Shown: positions 53,101 through 62,602 of the stretch, piece by piece
Layout of the letters: each line of letters starts with the position of its first letter
Numbering within the stretch: the first letter of the stretch is position 1
Source: Chromera velia
Taxonomy: Eukaryota; Sar; Chromeraceae
Assembly: GCA_018398765.1 (NCBI GenBank)
Contig: JAHBMJ010001768.1
Coordinates: forward strand, 91,111-155,110
Length of the DNA: 64,000 bases
Direction of reading: 5' to 3'
The notes under the pieces: model-generated
Told to the model about the DNA's origin: nothing
The model's input: the letters and a program-made list of their open reading frames with translations, nothing else
Database searches by the model: none
Made by a program: the position numbers and the translations under genes

Positions 53101-54096
53101 GCATGCTGTTTTCACTGAAAGTTTCCTTCCTTCTTCCCTCAATTGTCCTCCTGGGATTGCAATACCCTCTGTCTCCTTCCTTCTTTCCTTCGTTCCTTCT
53201 TAATTGTTTTATTTTTCGTCAGCTCGACAGACATTTACTCTTCTCTATGTTTCTTCAACACGCCTCTCTCTCTGTCTCTTTCTCTCTCTGTGTGGGGTTG
53301 AAATTGCAGACGAAGGGTCCTCGCAGTCCTCGCCCAGAGTAAGTGGCAGTCAACCTCCCCCCTCCCCCAGCTTGTTCAACTGCCCGCAAAGAGCGGGGCT
53401 CATCCAACCACTGGGGCCATTGCGCACGGGGGGGCGGCCCCCGTGGCACAGAACGCACCGGGATCCCCGCCTTTTTCCACCCCTCCTGTCAATTCAATGG
53501 GAATGCGCCCTCTCCGGAGTAAAACCGGCTCTGCCAGTGGGAGCGTGTCGCCATCTGCTGCGGCTGCGTTTCGCAAGAGCACAGCAGGGAGGGGATCGGG
53601 GGAAGACAACAAAGAGAGGACGCCCCCCTCGGGATCTGATCAGAGATCTGCCTCGGGGTCCCAACGGTCCGGGTCTCGGTCGGGTTCCCCCACTCCCCCC
53701 AAGAGTCCCTCTCCCTCCCGCTCCCCCTGGTCGAAGGGCCGGTCCCGTGCAGGCTCTGTGCTGTCCCCCCCTCTGTTAGGTTATCCCCTCTCTCCCGCCA
53801 GAGAAGGGTCCGACAATCGAAAGGGGTCCTTGTCACCCACACCCTCCAGCAGGACAGTGACTGGAAACTCACCGGGCCACCAGCAGTCAAGGGGAGCAAG
53901 CGCGTGTCATACGCCGGTTCGAAGAACAGCCACAGACGCCGCTGCATTGCTTGGACAGCTGCGGGAGGCACGTGAAGTTCTGAGGAGGAAGAAGACGCAG
54001 AAGAGAGCACTCACCAAGCAGCTCACTAGGACAGCCACAAAACACGGGGGGGGGCTGAACACATCACCATCTCGCGAGCCGTCCCCGCCTACATAG
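32863..54096 (+). CDS. Four-domain voltage-gated cation (calcium-type) channel
   Basis: Twenty-eight exons join with unbroken phase into 3303 codons: 32863-32935, 33039-33376, 33702-33918, 34419-34543, 34951-35041, 36249-36464, 36795-38227, 38520-38930, 39275-39403, 39879-40455, 40867-42319, 42417-42496, 42562-42605, 42868-43376, 43830-43947, 44136-44669, 45255-45331, 45685-45769, 46336-46484, 47078-47360, 47953-48026, 48364-48457, 49189-49335, 49660-49713, 50327-50424, 50953-51117, 51384-52934, 53310-54096. Four 6-TM repeats are visible, at about residues 80-353, 770-1011, 1740-2116 and 2140-2400. S4 segments: [66 protein letters not shown]. Pore motifs: TLEGW, TLENW, SLDNW, TGENW. Linkers are huge: I-II about 410 aa (acidic), II-III about 720 aa, and a C-tail of about 880 aa beginning with the EF-hand-like [14 protein letters not shown]. 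Likely conducts Ca2+ in plasma or flagellar membrane. Exon 13 uses an AAG acceptor and intron 3 a GC donor; these are the least certain joins. Confidence 0.88.
33934..34112. repeat. Assembly gap plus (GGAA)n
   Basis: Ns at 33934-34000 are followed by a GGAA tract to 34112, inside intron 3 of the channel gene just after the GC-type donor. The true length of this intron is unknown. Confidence 0.9.
39223..39290 (+). repeat. Duplicated acceptor ahead of the domain II pore exon
   Basis: CAG|CTGATCACGTTGGAG at 39223 is echoed 52 bases later by CAG|TTGATTACGTTGGAG at 39275. Only the second keeps the frame into [11 protein letters not shown]; using the first would shift it. Confidence 0.75.
45178..45285 (+). 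repeat. Degenerate copy of an exon start in the III-IV linker
   Basis: TAGGCCGCACACGTTAAACTCCAGAAAGA (45177-45205) is a diverged copy of the start of exon 45255-45331 (CAGGCCGCATGGGTCAAACTCCAGAAGGA) at a spacing of about 76 bases. Confidence 0.7.
46951..47008 (+). repeat. (CTTT)n then (CATT)n tract
   Basis: Simple repeat in the intron before the domain IV S3-S5 exon. Confidence 0.88.
47313..47465 (+). repeat. Duplicated S5-coding exon end with donor
   Basis: The 48 bases 47313-47360 ending exon 20 ([16 protein letters not shown]) recur at 47418-47465 with one base change, each followed by a GT donor (GTGAGT and GTGCGT). Spacing is 105 bases, a multiple of three, and the sequence between them is open in frame. 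Confidence 0.88.
48770..49128 (+). repeat. 33-bp minisatellite
   Basis: About eleven head-to-tail copies of a 33-base unit (GTGAGTTTATTTATGCATTC plus AGTGATGTCCCAC); one unit is shortened by 8 bases near 48975. Each unit junction creates CACGTG. It lies in the intron before channel exon 49189-49335. Confidence 0.93.
49690..49940 (+). repeat. Triplicated 111-bp exon end plus donor
   Basis: GAATACGACC…TTCACACAAGTGAGT occurs at 49690, 49801 and 49912. Each 111-base unit includes the end of exon 49660-49713, its donor and an inverted-repeat-rich spacer (CATACAGAATTCTTTTATG…GAATTCTGTATG). The read-through is open in frame. Confidence 0.88.
50071..50285 (+). repeat. (CT)n/(TCTG)n pyrimidine tract
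   Basis: Extended polypyrimidine tract ahead of the acceptor of exon 50327-50424. Confidence 0.88.
51083..51172 (+). repeat. Duplicated exon end and donor
   Basis: The end of exon 50953-51117 (GAGAGAAAGTGAGACACCAGCTG…AGGTCAGTCAGTCAG) is repeated immediately downstream with small changes (two-base insertion CACACC), giving a second GTCAGT donor near 51167. Confidence 0.8.
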
Positions 54097-54905
54097 CTGC
54101 CTACTTTCAATATAAAAAAAACCTGTAAAATCTACAGTGAGAATGTCTTTTCTGATTTATTTGTATACTTTTGTATCTGTATATTCTTTACAAAATTAAG
54201 AAGACGATTACGCTACAAAGATAGTGTAAGAAGTCCATTCCTAGGTATAGTCTTTGAGTTCTCAGGTTATATTTAACTTAGCCATGGACTTTAACCTTAT
54301 CAACTTTATTTCCATGAATATAATAAATCATGACTTTTAATGTCAAACATATTTGAATGATGTTTTGACTATGATTCACCGATCATCACATATATAATTT
54401 TTAGAGGTATATTTAAATAATGTTTCATGTTTCCCTAGATGTTTCCATCAATTTTCAAAGTTTATATAAAATTGGAGGTATCTCGGGACTGTAAATTGTC
54501 CCCCAAGTGATGTAGAAGTTCCAAACTCATTTTAGAGGCGTATTAATCATATAATTATTAGTTCTGAGAACGTCTTAATTAGCGTTTCTAGCATATAGAT
54601 CGAAAATGATGGAAAGTTAGAACTTTACAAGTAAATGGTCGCCAAAATAATTACTTTTTTAGGAATTACGGCCTCTTTTCTTTTTTTTGAATTAATTTCG
54701 TCAAAATCCGTACAAATTTATACATGTATAGGAACGTACAGATCTAGGTACAGATGCTTCTTGATCATCCGTTTGGCTAACCCCCACTAAGGTCTGTTGA
54801 TGTTTGTTGCAATTGAAAAAGCGACGCGTGCAGGAGAGAGAAGTGGCCTTCACATAGATTCTCCGACGACGGAGAACCCGATTGATTGACTAAAACAGAC
54901 TTCTT
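54097..54905. other. AT-rich spacer after the channel gene
   Basis: Base composition drops sharply to AT-rich right after the channel stop codon and stays so to about 54880. No ORF. It probably holds the channel 3' UTR and possibly that of a convergent minus-strand gene. Confidence 0.55.
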
Positions 54906-55400
54906 TCACTTGTATCTCATTTTGTTGAAGTGCTCACTGCTCCGCAGCGCGACAATGGCAAAATCCTCTAACACTGCCAACATCGGTCGTCTGGCAGTCA
55001 CTGTGGAGTCTAGTGTGGAGTATCAGAGTGAGATAATAGGTCTAAGGCTATTTAGGAAATTGTCCTCACTCTCCAGGAACTTGCTGAAGCTGAGAAATGT
55101 TGAAACCGGTGCGATTTCCCTCAGAGCACTCCGCGGAGTCCTTTAATTCTCCTCAGTCTCTTGCCCCGGTGTCCCAGCGCAACGATCTCTGGTCCCTCAT
55201 CCGCTTCTGCATTGACAGAAATGATGCATACAGTCACTCTGACCATCTCGCAAGTGCAAGCGCTGGAGGGGATGAATGTCTTGGGAAGATTCCCAGATCT
55301 CCTACCCTATGCCATACAGAACCAAAAGTAGCGTTGCATCACCCCCCTCACCCTCCAACCCCCTGCGCTGTCTCGTTCTTGGATTAGCGTCCAGTCCGAG
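54906..55400. other. Possible small gene, strand unresolved
   Basis: GC content returns to genic levels. On the minus strand a frame ends MLAVLEDFAIVALRSSEHFN…K-stop (stop at 54908-54906), and upstream there are exon-like stretches behind CAG acceptors (KRMRDQRSLRWDTG near 55210). On the plus strand a stretch reads SLIRFCIDRNDAYSHSD. The minus reading would fit the window's pattern of AT-rich DNA between convergent genes. I could not build a complete phase-consistent model on either strand. Confidence 0.3.
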
Positions 55401-55720
55401 TCTGTCTACGAAATGACGAGAGAGACGTTGACAAGGCTTCTTAATTGAGACGCAGGTGCTTCACCCAGTTGTGTGGGTTCAAGAGACAGAGACGAAATGG
55501 AAGCCCATGCTGAACGCATTCATTAATAAGTGGAACTTTGAGTGCCCAGAAGTCGTGTTAGAAAGAGGGCTATGCGACGCACTGTCTATGCCGACGTGTT
55601 GAATCTTTTCCTCTTCGCCTACCCTACTGTCTGGCGCCTTGCTGCTGTGATGCAATGCCACGTACACATGCGTCTTCTGAATCACTCCACAATTAATTAA
55701 GGAACTGTCCGAATGAATGA

Positions 55721-55939
55721 ATGGATAGGTCAGCTGCGGGCGATCGGGGTCAGCCTTCCGGTCTGCTTGCGAACATGCTTTCTCCAGACGACTTCTCTTC
55801 CACAAACGCCCGTCTCTTCTCTGCCTTCTGCGTGGCTGTCTTCTTGTTCCCGATCTCCAACTACTGGTCGTCACGAAAGAGCAGGAGACGCACACCCTCC
55901 TCACCCCCAAAGCCGCCGAATGAGTTGAAGAACCCTTAA
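55721..55939 (+). CDS. Small single-TM protein (72 aa)
   Basis: Intronless ORF: a polar N-terminus, then a single hydrophobic segment (LFSAFCVAVFLFPISNYW, about residues 32-49) followed by a strongly basic stretch (SSRKSRRRTP) and a Pro-rich end. The positive charges right after the membrane segment are typical of a tail facing the cytosol. Some resemblance to one hairpin helix of VMA21-type V-ATPase assembly factors, but the second helix is missing, so no function is assigned. The opposite strand also has a long open frame of biased composition, which I judge a shadow. Confidence 0.4.
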   Translation: MDRSAAGDRGQPSGLLANMLSPDDFSSTNARLFSAFCVAVFLFPISNYWSSRKSRRRTPSSPPKPPNELKNP

Positions 55940-56976
55940 TTGTTGCATGGAGCGCTGCATGGACCTTCCCTTTCCAGGCGCCGCCCTCCTCTTCTATCTT
56001 CAAAAAGTACAGTGTGCCCCCCCCCATAAAAGCAGCACAATCAGAATTCCTGGGGTGGTGTCGTTCTTTGAGACCTCCTCTTCGGGAGGTTCTGGTTTCG
56101 TCCTGGAGGGGGCGAAGGGGTTGTCTGCACTGCCAGCGTGAGCTTGTCTCTTGCACTCCACCTTCCTCTCTTCTTACAGAGGGCGCGGGGGACTGATGCG
56201 GTACATCGCTTACTTAGATCGAATCGAGCGAATGGTGTATGCCGGCACGCATTGAGCTCATGCAGTGCATGCATGAGCTTCTGCTGTGCACTGCATGAGC
56301 TTCTGCTGGAACTGTCAGAGCGTCCCAAATTGTCAGACTGACGGACAGAATCCCCAGACCTATTCATATAGCTGCTTTCTTCAAAAGACAGAGTCTGTAA
56401 CTAATTAGCGAAACCCTCCTGGAGAGTTTTGTGCTGTGACAAAGCTGGGGTAACCGTTGTTTTATCTAGGCTGCGGCCTGCATGGCTGCCTAAAGCTACA
56501 GCTGCTTATATACATGCAATTTGACTGACCTTGCCTTCGTTGCGGCGCCAAAAGCATTATATGCCAAGTGCATTCAGCTGCATGTGCGTGCATGTGCATG
56601 CGCGCGCGCAGCTATAGGCACCGCGCGCAGCATGCGCGCAGCTCAGTGTGGCAAAGACTGAATTAATCAACCAACGGGTCGCCGCGCGCTCTTGGAATCT
56701 GGGGAGGGAATTCGATGATCGATATTCGATGGATGCATCATTGAAAGCTTCCGATTTCAACACAAACGTCTCACAATTGATCTCGACTGCATGATCCCTT
56801 CTATACTCACAGAATCTGCGCATGTATTTGAAGCAAACAGGATCAACTCGATCGATCGTTCGTGGCCGAGGAAAGCAGTTTGGCAGTGACTAGCCTCAAT
56901 CGTCACAGGCGTCTCCTGTGCAGCTCGATTATTAATATTTCCTGAAAAAAACTTTTTTTTCTCTGGAGAAAGAACC
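55940..56976. other. Spacer upstream of the two-TM protein gene
   Basis: No convincing exon. It contains local direct repeats of TGCATGAGCTTCTGCTG (near 56270-56305) and a purine/pyrimidine alternating GCGCGCGC/TGCATGC-rich patch (about 56575-56640). Confidence 0.4.
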
Positions 56977-58212
56977 ATGAGCAAGTACCTCAAGGAGCCA
57001 GAGCAGGGCTTTGCACCGACCGTGTCGGGCACGGACAGTCAGTGTCTCTCTGGAGACGCCAGCCCTGTGAAGCAAGAAGCTCCTGACCGACACAGCTTTC
57101 CACCGGAGACGGACACAAAAACTTCTCCAGGTGCGTCTCCACTCACACCTCATCGTGCACAGCCTACCCGTGCACATTCTGTCATAGTGTTGATCTGTTT
57201 GCCTTGCCGCTTTCTCTTCTCGACAACGGACAGAGGAGACATGGGAGCGAGGGATATACAGGGAAAAGCTGTACGGATCCAAGAGAATAATGGGTGACAG
57301 ACTGAACTGCCTAGCAAAGCAGAGTTTGTCGGAATGGGCGTGCAAGCATATGTATACAGAGAGAATTAACCTTGAATGGCGCGCATGGTGATGGTCCGTG
57401 AGTGCCTGCCGCCCTGCATTAGTGCATGAAGAATCCTTTTCTTGTTTTCTCGCCAACCCACCCTGGTTTCGCGTGCAGCTCTCCTTTCTGTCATCGGTCT
57501 GGACACACCCGTGTGTTTTCGTGTACCTGTTGTGCTGTTTTTTTTCTGTCACGTCAAATTCGAGCCGTGAATCCCTCTATGCCAGTGATCGGATAGAAAT
57601 CTAACTGCCTCTCTCTCTGGAGCTGGCTCGGGATTCCAGTTCAGATCACTGCATGTCTATCTCCGCCGTCTCAGTTCTGCCTAGCTCCTCTACTTGATGA
57701 AGATCGAACTCTCCCCTCTCTTTTCCCTCTGTGATCTTCCAGTGCACGCTGCAGAAATTTTCGACCTGGAACGCGCAGAGCCTGAGGCCAACTTGAAGAC
57801 CTCAGCAGAGAAAAGGGTCTACCGGAGCTTCCCCCCCAGGCCTGAGGCCAGCGTGAAGACCTCAGAGAAAAGGGTCTACCGGAGCTTCCCCCCCAGGATC
57901 TCCCCGACTGGCACGGCGGTTGTGTACGTGCAGGAGGAGAACGAGAAGAAGTACGCGTACAGTCACTCGAATACCAGCAGGAGCCTCGGAAGGGCGACTG
58001 ATGAGGAGGCCGCGATGTGTCTCTGGATAGGCTGTCTGATCTCCACTCTCTGCTTCTGGCCTGCAACGCTCTGCAGTGAGTGGACAGTGCATTCGTTTTT
58101 CTCCTTTTTCGTGTTAAATTCTCCATATTATGCGCCTCTTCGGGTAAGATATTGTAAGTACAAATGGGAACGCGTCTCGGAGCTTCATGTGAAAGGGGGG
58201 AGCAAACATGCA

Positions 58213-58255
<43 letters not shown>

Positions 58256-59602
58256 GTCTGTGCGTCCTGATGGATGCGTCCCTTCAGCCAATGCGTCCAT
58301 CAGTCTGCTGTTTTCTGTCTTCCTTTCCTCCCTCGTCTGCTTGTTTAAGTTGATCGCTTAGTTTGTGATGGCTTAAGTGGTTGACGTGTTGCGTCGCTGT
58401 CTCTGCATCTGCTCTCTATTTAGACGCGGCATCATCTCTTTTGGCAGACCTGCTTTGTGCACCGTCTCGATCCTGTGCAGAGATGAAAAGAAAGCAATCG
58501 CAATTCGGTTCATCAGTTCGATCGTGTGTTCACAGCACCCCTCATCAACCCCAGTGCTTCGAAGCATTGCCAGTTCAGCTACATTTTTTGATTGATTCGT
58601 TTGTGAACGTTCATTCTGCCTTTTCCTTTCCTTACGTCGACCCTCCTTGGCCTTTCTCTCTCCTTCTGACTTCGTGAATGTTAACACGTACAAGTCCCAT
58701 CCATCTGCGTGAATGGGAGCTGACTTGTCCCGTCCGTTCGTGTGCAGTCGGGCTCTACGGGCTGATCTCCCATCCTTCAAAGAAGTCGAAGCAGGTCAAG
58801 AAGGTGGGCGCACTCTATCTTGTGTTATTGTCTTTCTGCCAATGCCGATTTGTTCAGTAGTAGAGGGAATGTCGAGAGACGAAAAGAATGAGCAGAAAAG
58901 GAACGTAGAGCAGCCAGATGCACTTTCTCACTGACTTCATGCGAGGATGGAGGAAAATGTTTCTTTCATGGTGTCGGCCCTTCCTGTGTCCCCCCCCCCC
59001 ATGGGGTGGCCTGCAGAGGTCCTGCAGTGACGCCCTGTGTTCACTTTTGTTGAAAGAGAATTGTCTCATTCATTCCGTCCAAGGGTCTCTCTCTTGAAAA
59101 TTAAGTGTGTGACTGAGAGAGTGAGTGTTCGTGTGAACTTCTTAAAATGCCGTGTCACTCACTCACTCATTCTTTCATGCTGTCTTTTTTTCCCTCTTTC
59201 TTTCTTTCTTTCTTTAATTCTTTCCTTCCTTCCTTTCTTCCTTTCTTCCTCCCTTTCTCCCTTCGTCCCTTCCTTTCTTCCTTCCTTCCTTCCTCCCTTC
59301 CTCCCTTCCTTCCTTCCTTTCTTCCGTTCTTCCTTTCTTCCTTCCCTTCCCTTCCTTCCTTCCTTCCTCCCTTCCTTCCTTCCTTACTTCCTTCCTTTCT
59401 TTCTTCCTTCCTTCTTTCCTGCCTTCCTTTCTTCCTGCAGGCTGCCTGGTGTAACATCGCGACGTTCATCGTCTGTGCGATTGTCCTCGCCATCGCCGTC
59501 ACTGTGATCGTCACGAATCTTCCGAAGACAAAGACAGAACCCGGGGGGGCTTGTCGGACTGTCCGGTACTCAAATGGAGAGACCAGGACATGGTGTGATT
59601 GA
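56977..59602 (+). CDS. Two-TM membrane protein, CD225/dispanin-like hairpin
   Basis: Four exons, 56977-57130, 57743-58075, 58748-58803 and 59441-59602 (TGA), phases 1, 1, 0, give 234 residues. The first 140 residues are polar, with a 19-20-residue tandem repeat ending KTS-EKRVYRSFPPR. Then come DEEAAMCLWIGCLISTLCF with WPATLCIGLYGL (TM1 with a Cys-rich, potentially palmitoylated end), a short basic loop HPSKKSKQVKK, and NIATFIVCAIVLAIAVTVIV (TM2), then a polar tail with two Cys. The layout resembles CD225/dispanin (IFITM-type) membrane hairpins, but the match is by shape only. The start is the only ATG ahead of a good GTGCGT donor. Confidence 0.6.
58213..58262 (+). repeat. (GTCT)n
   Basis: Short tetranucleotide tract in the second intron of the two-TM protein gene. 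Confidence 0.85.
59195..59436 (+). repeat. (CTTT)n/(CCTT)n pyrimidine tract
   Basis: About 240 bases of almost pure pyrimidine directly ahead of the last acceptor (59440) of the two-TM protein gene. Confidence 0.92.
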
Positions 59603-62100
59603 CCGAGTCCGACCGAGCTAAATGGAGAGACCAGGGCATGGTGTGATTAACGTACCGAGTCGGACCGAGAAAAGTGGGGATGAAGGTTATGTGAGCGAGC
59701 AAGTGAGCATGCTCGTGCAAGCTCTGACTGAATGGTTCTGCTGTGCATGTATGTGTCCAGCCAGGGAGGGATTCAGTCTGACTGAGTGAAGGAGGTCACG
59801 TGCTTTCATGAAGGTGTACGTCACATTCTGCTTATCGGCTCAGGCATGTATTCTTGCTTGTTTCATCTGTGCCATCGGGAAAGGAAAGGCCTAATTGTGC
59901 TTGGGGTGTGGCCAGCGTCGCTCGTTGCCAGGCTGGGGGGTTTCGTTTCAGATAAGTTCTGTCTGGTGCTTCTGAATAAATGTGGAGAGATCATTCGAGA
60001 CTTTTCTAGTTAGGCACCGGGACCCGCACACTCGAACTATTTGGATGGCTTCCGTGAATGTGTGCGCGTGTGTGCGTCTGCATCTTTGCATGAATGTGTG
60101 CGTGTTTTTTTTTTCTTGAGTTGGGGAGAAGACAAATAAAAAAAGCAATGCAATGAAATGGAAGGATCGACGTCAAGTCAGAATGTGGACTTGCATGTGT
60201 AGAATAGAATGGAATATTTAATGTTCGACTTGATTCGTGTTGGGTATGTGGAAGGGGGGGCTGCGGGTTGATTGGGTTAGTTGGGATACCGTCCGTGTGT
60301 TGCTTTTTTCAAGATCTCTCCCTCCGTCAGTCTTCCTTCGTTCGGCTTTCTCTTTTACGCACGTCTCCGGTGCACTAAGGTTTTTTGAAGAATTAAGTGA
60401 TGGGAGCGCATCAGAAGACCAGATAGCTCACTTCCATCCGAGTAGCGCAAGGGCAAAATGAAATTGGGCAGCCAAACGAAGAAAGACGGTCAGACAGACA
60501 GAGCGTGAGATGGAGAGATAAGAAGGCTTCAAGAAAGGAAAAGAAAAGACGGACGTTTTGCATGAAGCGAAGACTATCTGTCTCTCCCGAATGTCAGAGA
60601 GACAAGAGGTTTCGTTGCCAAGAGAACAGCAAGAGAGTGCATTGGGGGGCGTCCATGAAGCAGGGAAGGTTGGGTTGTATCACTCTATCTGACTGTCTGT
60701 CTGTCTGTCTGAGTGTCTGTCCGTCTGATGGGTCCGATGTGTTTGCTGTCTGCGTGGAAGACGTACAGTCTGTCTGTTTGTCTATCTGTCTATCTTCATA
60801 ATGATGTTATGAATAGGTTGCCTCTCTTTCTTTCTTGTGTCCCGTTCATGCATCGATTTAAGTTCCTGACAATACGACACAAGAACGTGCGGCTGTACGT
60901 CTGTGCTTGGAATGCGGCGAGCACAGAAACTTGAATGAGAAACAGAAGTACGGGGATTCGGCCTTAATTGCCTTGTGTGTGAACGTGCGTGCGTGCGTGT
61001 GTGTGAGTGAGTGAGTGAGTGAGTGAGTGAGTGAGAGAGTGTAGGTATGGGTAGACGGTCGTGTGGTGAGACGTACACGCACATCAGTTCACCGACCATG
61101 TTTGCGTGAATGGATGATTGTTGACAAGGATGCAACCAAATTCGTCCTAGAATTCGGCATCGTCTAAGTCAGAGAGCTTCAGCCGAAGGGCCCGTACAGC
61201 TAATAGCCGTACAGCCGGCGGCCTGTCACTACCTGTCACAATGATTGGGCGGGCTTATTTCGACCGAGAGAATTTAAGAAAAAAGAGAAGGTTTGAGGAG
61301 GCGTCCATGCAGCTATGTTGCTATAATAATCTAGATAATAATGTGATACCTCCGGGAAGTAGTAACATCCGGGCAGCATTCATTGCCTTCAACTTAGGCT
61401 TCAAGTTTCAATGAATTCAATCAGCTTCCTGTCTTGCAACTCGAATTATAATAATAATAATTTATATTACTTAAGTAAATTTTAAAAATTTAATTGTTAT
61501 ACCTATTTGATTAGGCTAGAAAGTGTAGACTACGGCTACTAGAGACTAGGATGGCTCTCTCTCTTTCTCTCTGTCTGTCTGCCTGTTTGTCTTTCTCTCT
61601 CTGTCTCTCTGTCTCTCTCTCTCTCTTTCTTCCTCTTGCTTCTCCTTCTTTTCTTCCTTCCTTCCTTTCTTCCTTTCTTTCTTTCTTTTTTTCTTTCTTT
61701 CTTTCTTTCTTTCTTTCTTTTTTTTTTTCTTTCTTTTTTTGTCTTTCTTTTTTTGTCTTTCTTTCTTTGTTTTTCTTTCTTTGTCTTTCTTTCTTTCTTT
61801 CTTCCGTTTCTTCCTTTTAAACATGGGTTTGGTTCATTCTTAGCCTTTCATTACTTTCAGCGCAGGGTGGAACGGAGATAAAACCCTCTCTTCTGGTTGG
61901 CTCTCTTCATTTCTATTTCCTCATACTTAAGGAATAACCAGTTGTAACAAAACAGGACCTGGTGCAGAGATATGCGCAGAATCCATGTCATATAAAAAAT
62001 TTATTCACTCAATCAGAGTCAATCTAGACTCCATGAGACATTCAAGTTTAAAAGCAAGCAAACTAGAGGGGATATTTTCAAACAAAAAAACAACTTAATA
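59603..62100. other. No recognised gene
   Basis: Includes a direct repeat just after the stop codon (AATGGAGAGACCAGGRCATGG at 59570 and 59620, again copying an exon end), a GTGA tract (about 61003-61035), AT-rich DNA (61430-61520) and a CTTT tract (61551-61805). Confidence 0.45.
61551..61805 (+). repeat. (CT)n/(CTTT)n tract
   Basis: Long pyrimidine-rich simple repeat in intergenic DNA. Confidence 0.92.
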
Positions 62101-62602
62101 CACTGTGCTATTAGGAGTAACTACTGGCCCTTCTTAAAAAACTTTTGGTTACCATCAAATTGGTAACCAAAACTTGCCAATGGTAACTAGGGGGGTTTGA
62201 GGGGATTACCACTACCACAGTAATCTGGCTGTATCTGCCCACAAATATGTTATATCGAGATCTAATATAAGAGAAACACATCTTTAAAAACTGTGTACGA
62301 GTACAGTACATCGTAAAAAAGATCATTTTTAAACTTTTTTTGTCTAAGTTGTTTCAATAATATCAAGAACTTAACTTTAACTTACACATACTTACACACA
62401 TTTCTAGACATAAGAGAACTTTATAATAAATTTGTGTTTGGTACTCAATTTACCCACTAATTTGTTTTGCTTAAAAGAATGATTACCACTGTTTTGATTA
62501 TCGAAACAACGGTAATCAAGTGACTCTGCAAGATTACCGTAATCATGAAAATGGTTACCGAACGGCCAGTAAACTAAGTTGGTTACTCCTAACAGCACAG
62601 TG
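62101..62602. mobile_element. 502-bp MITE with terminal inverted repeats and TA target duplication
   Basis: The left end CACTGTGCTATTAGGAGTAA and right end (reverse complement) CACTGTGCTGTTAGGAGTAA match for about 21 bases with one mismatch, and both ends then contain TACTGGCC…TTC…GGTTACC. The element is flanked by TA on both sides (62099-62100 and 62603-62604), the target duplication of Tc1/mariner-type transposons. It is AT-rich, full of internal GGTAACC/GATTACC inverted motifs and has no coding capacity, so it is non-autonomous. Confidence 0.8.

Noticed and set aside
55479-56156. A 225-residue minus-strand open frame
   Set aside because: Arg/Ser-biased composition, no motif or splice support, and it overlaps a more protein-like plus-strand ORF with a clear membrane segment.
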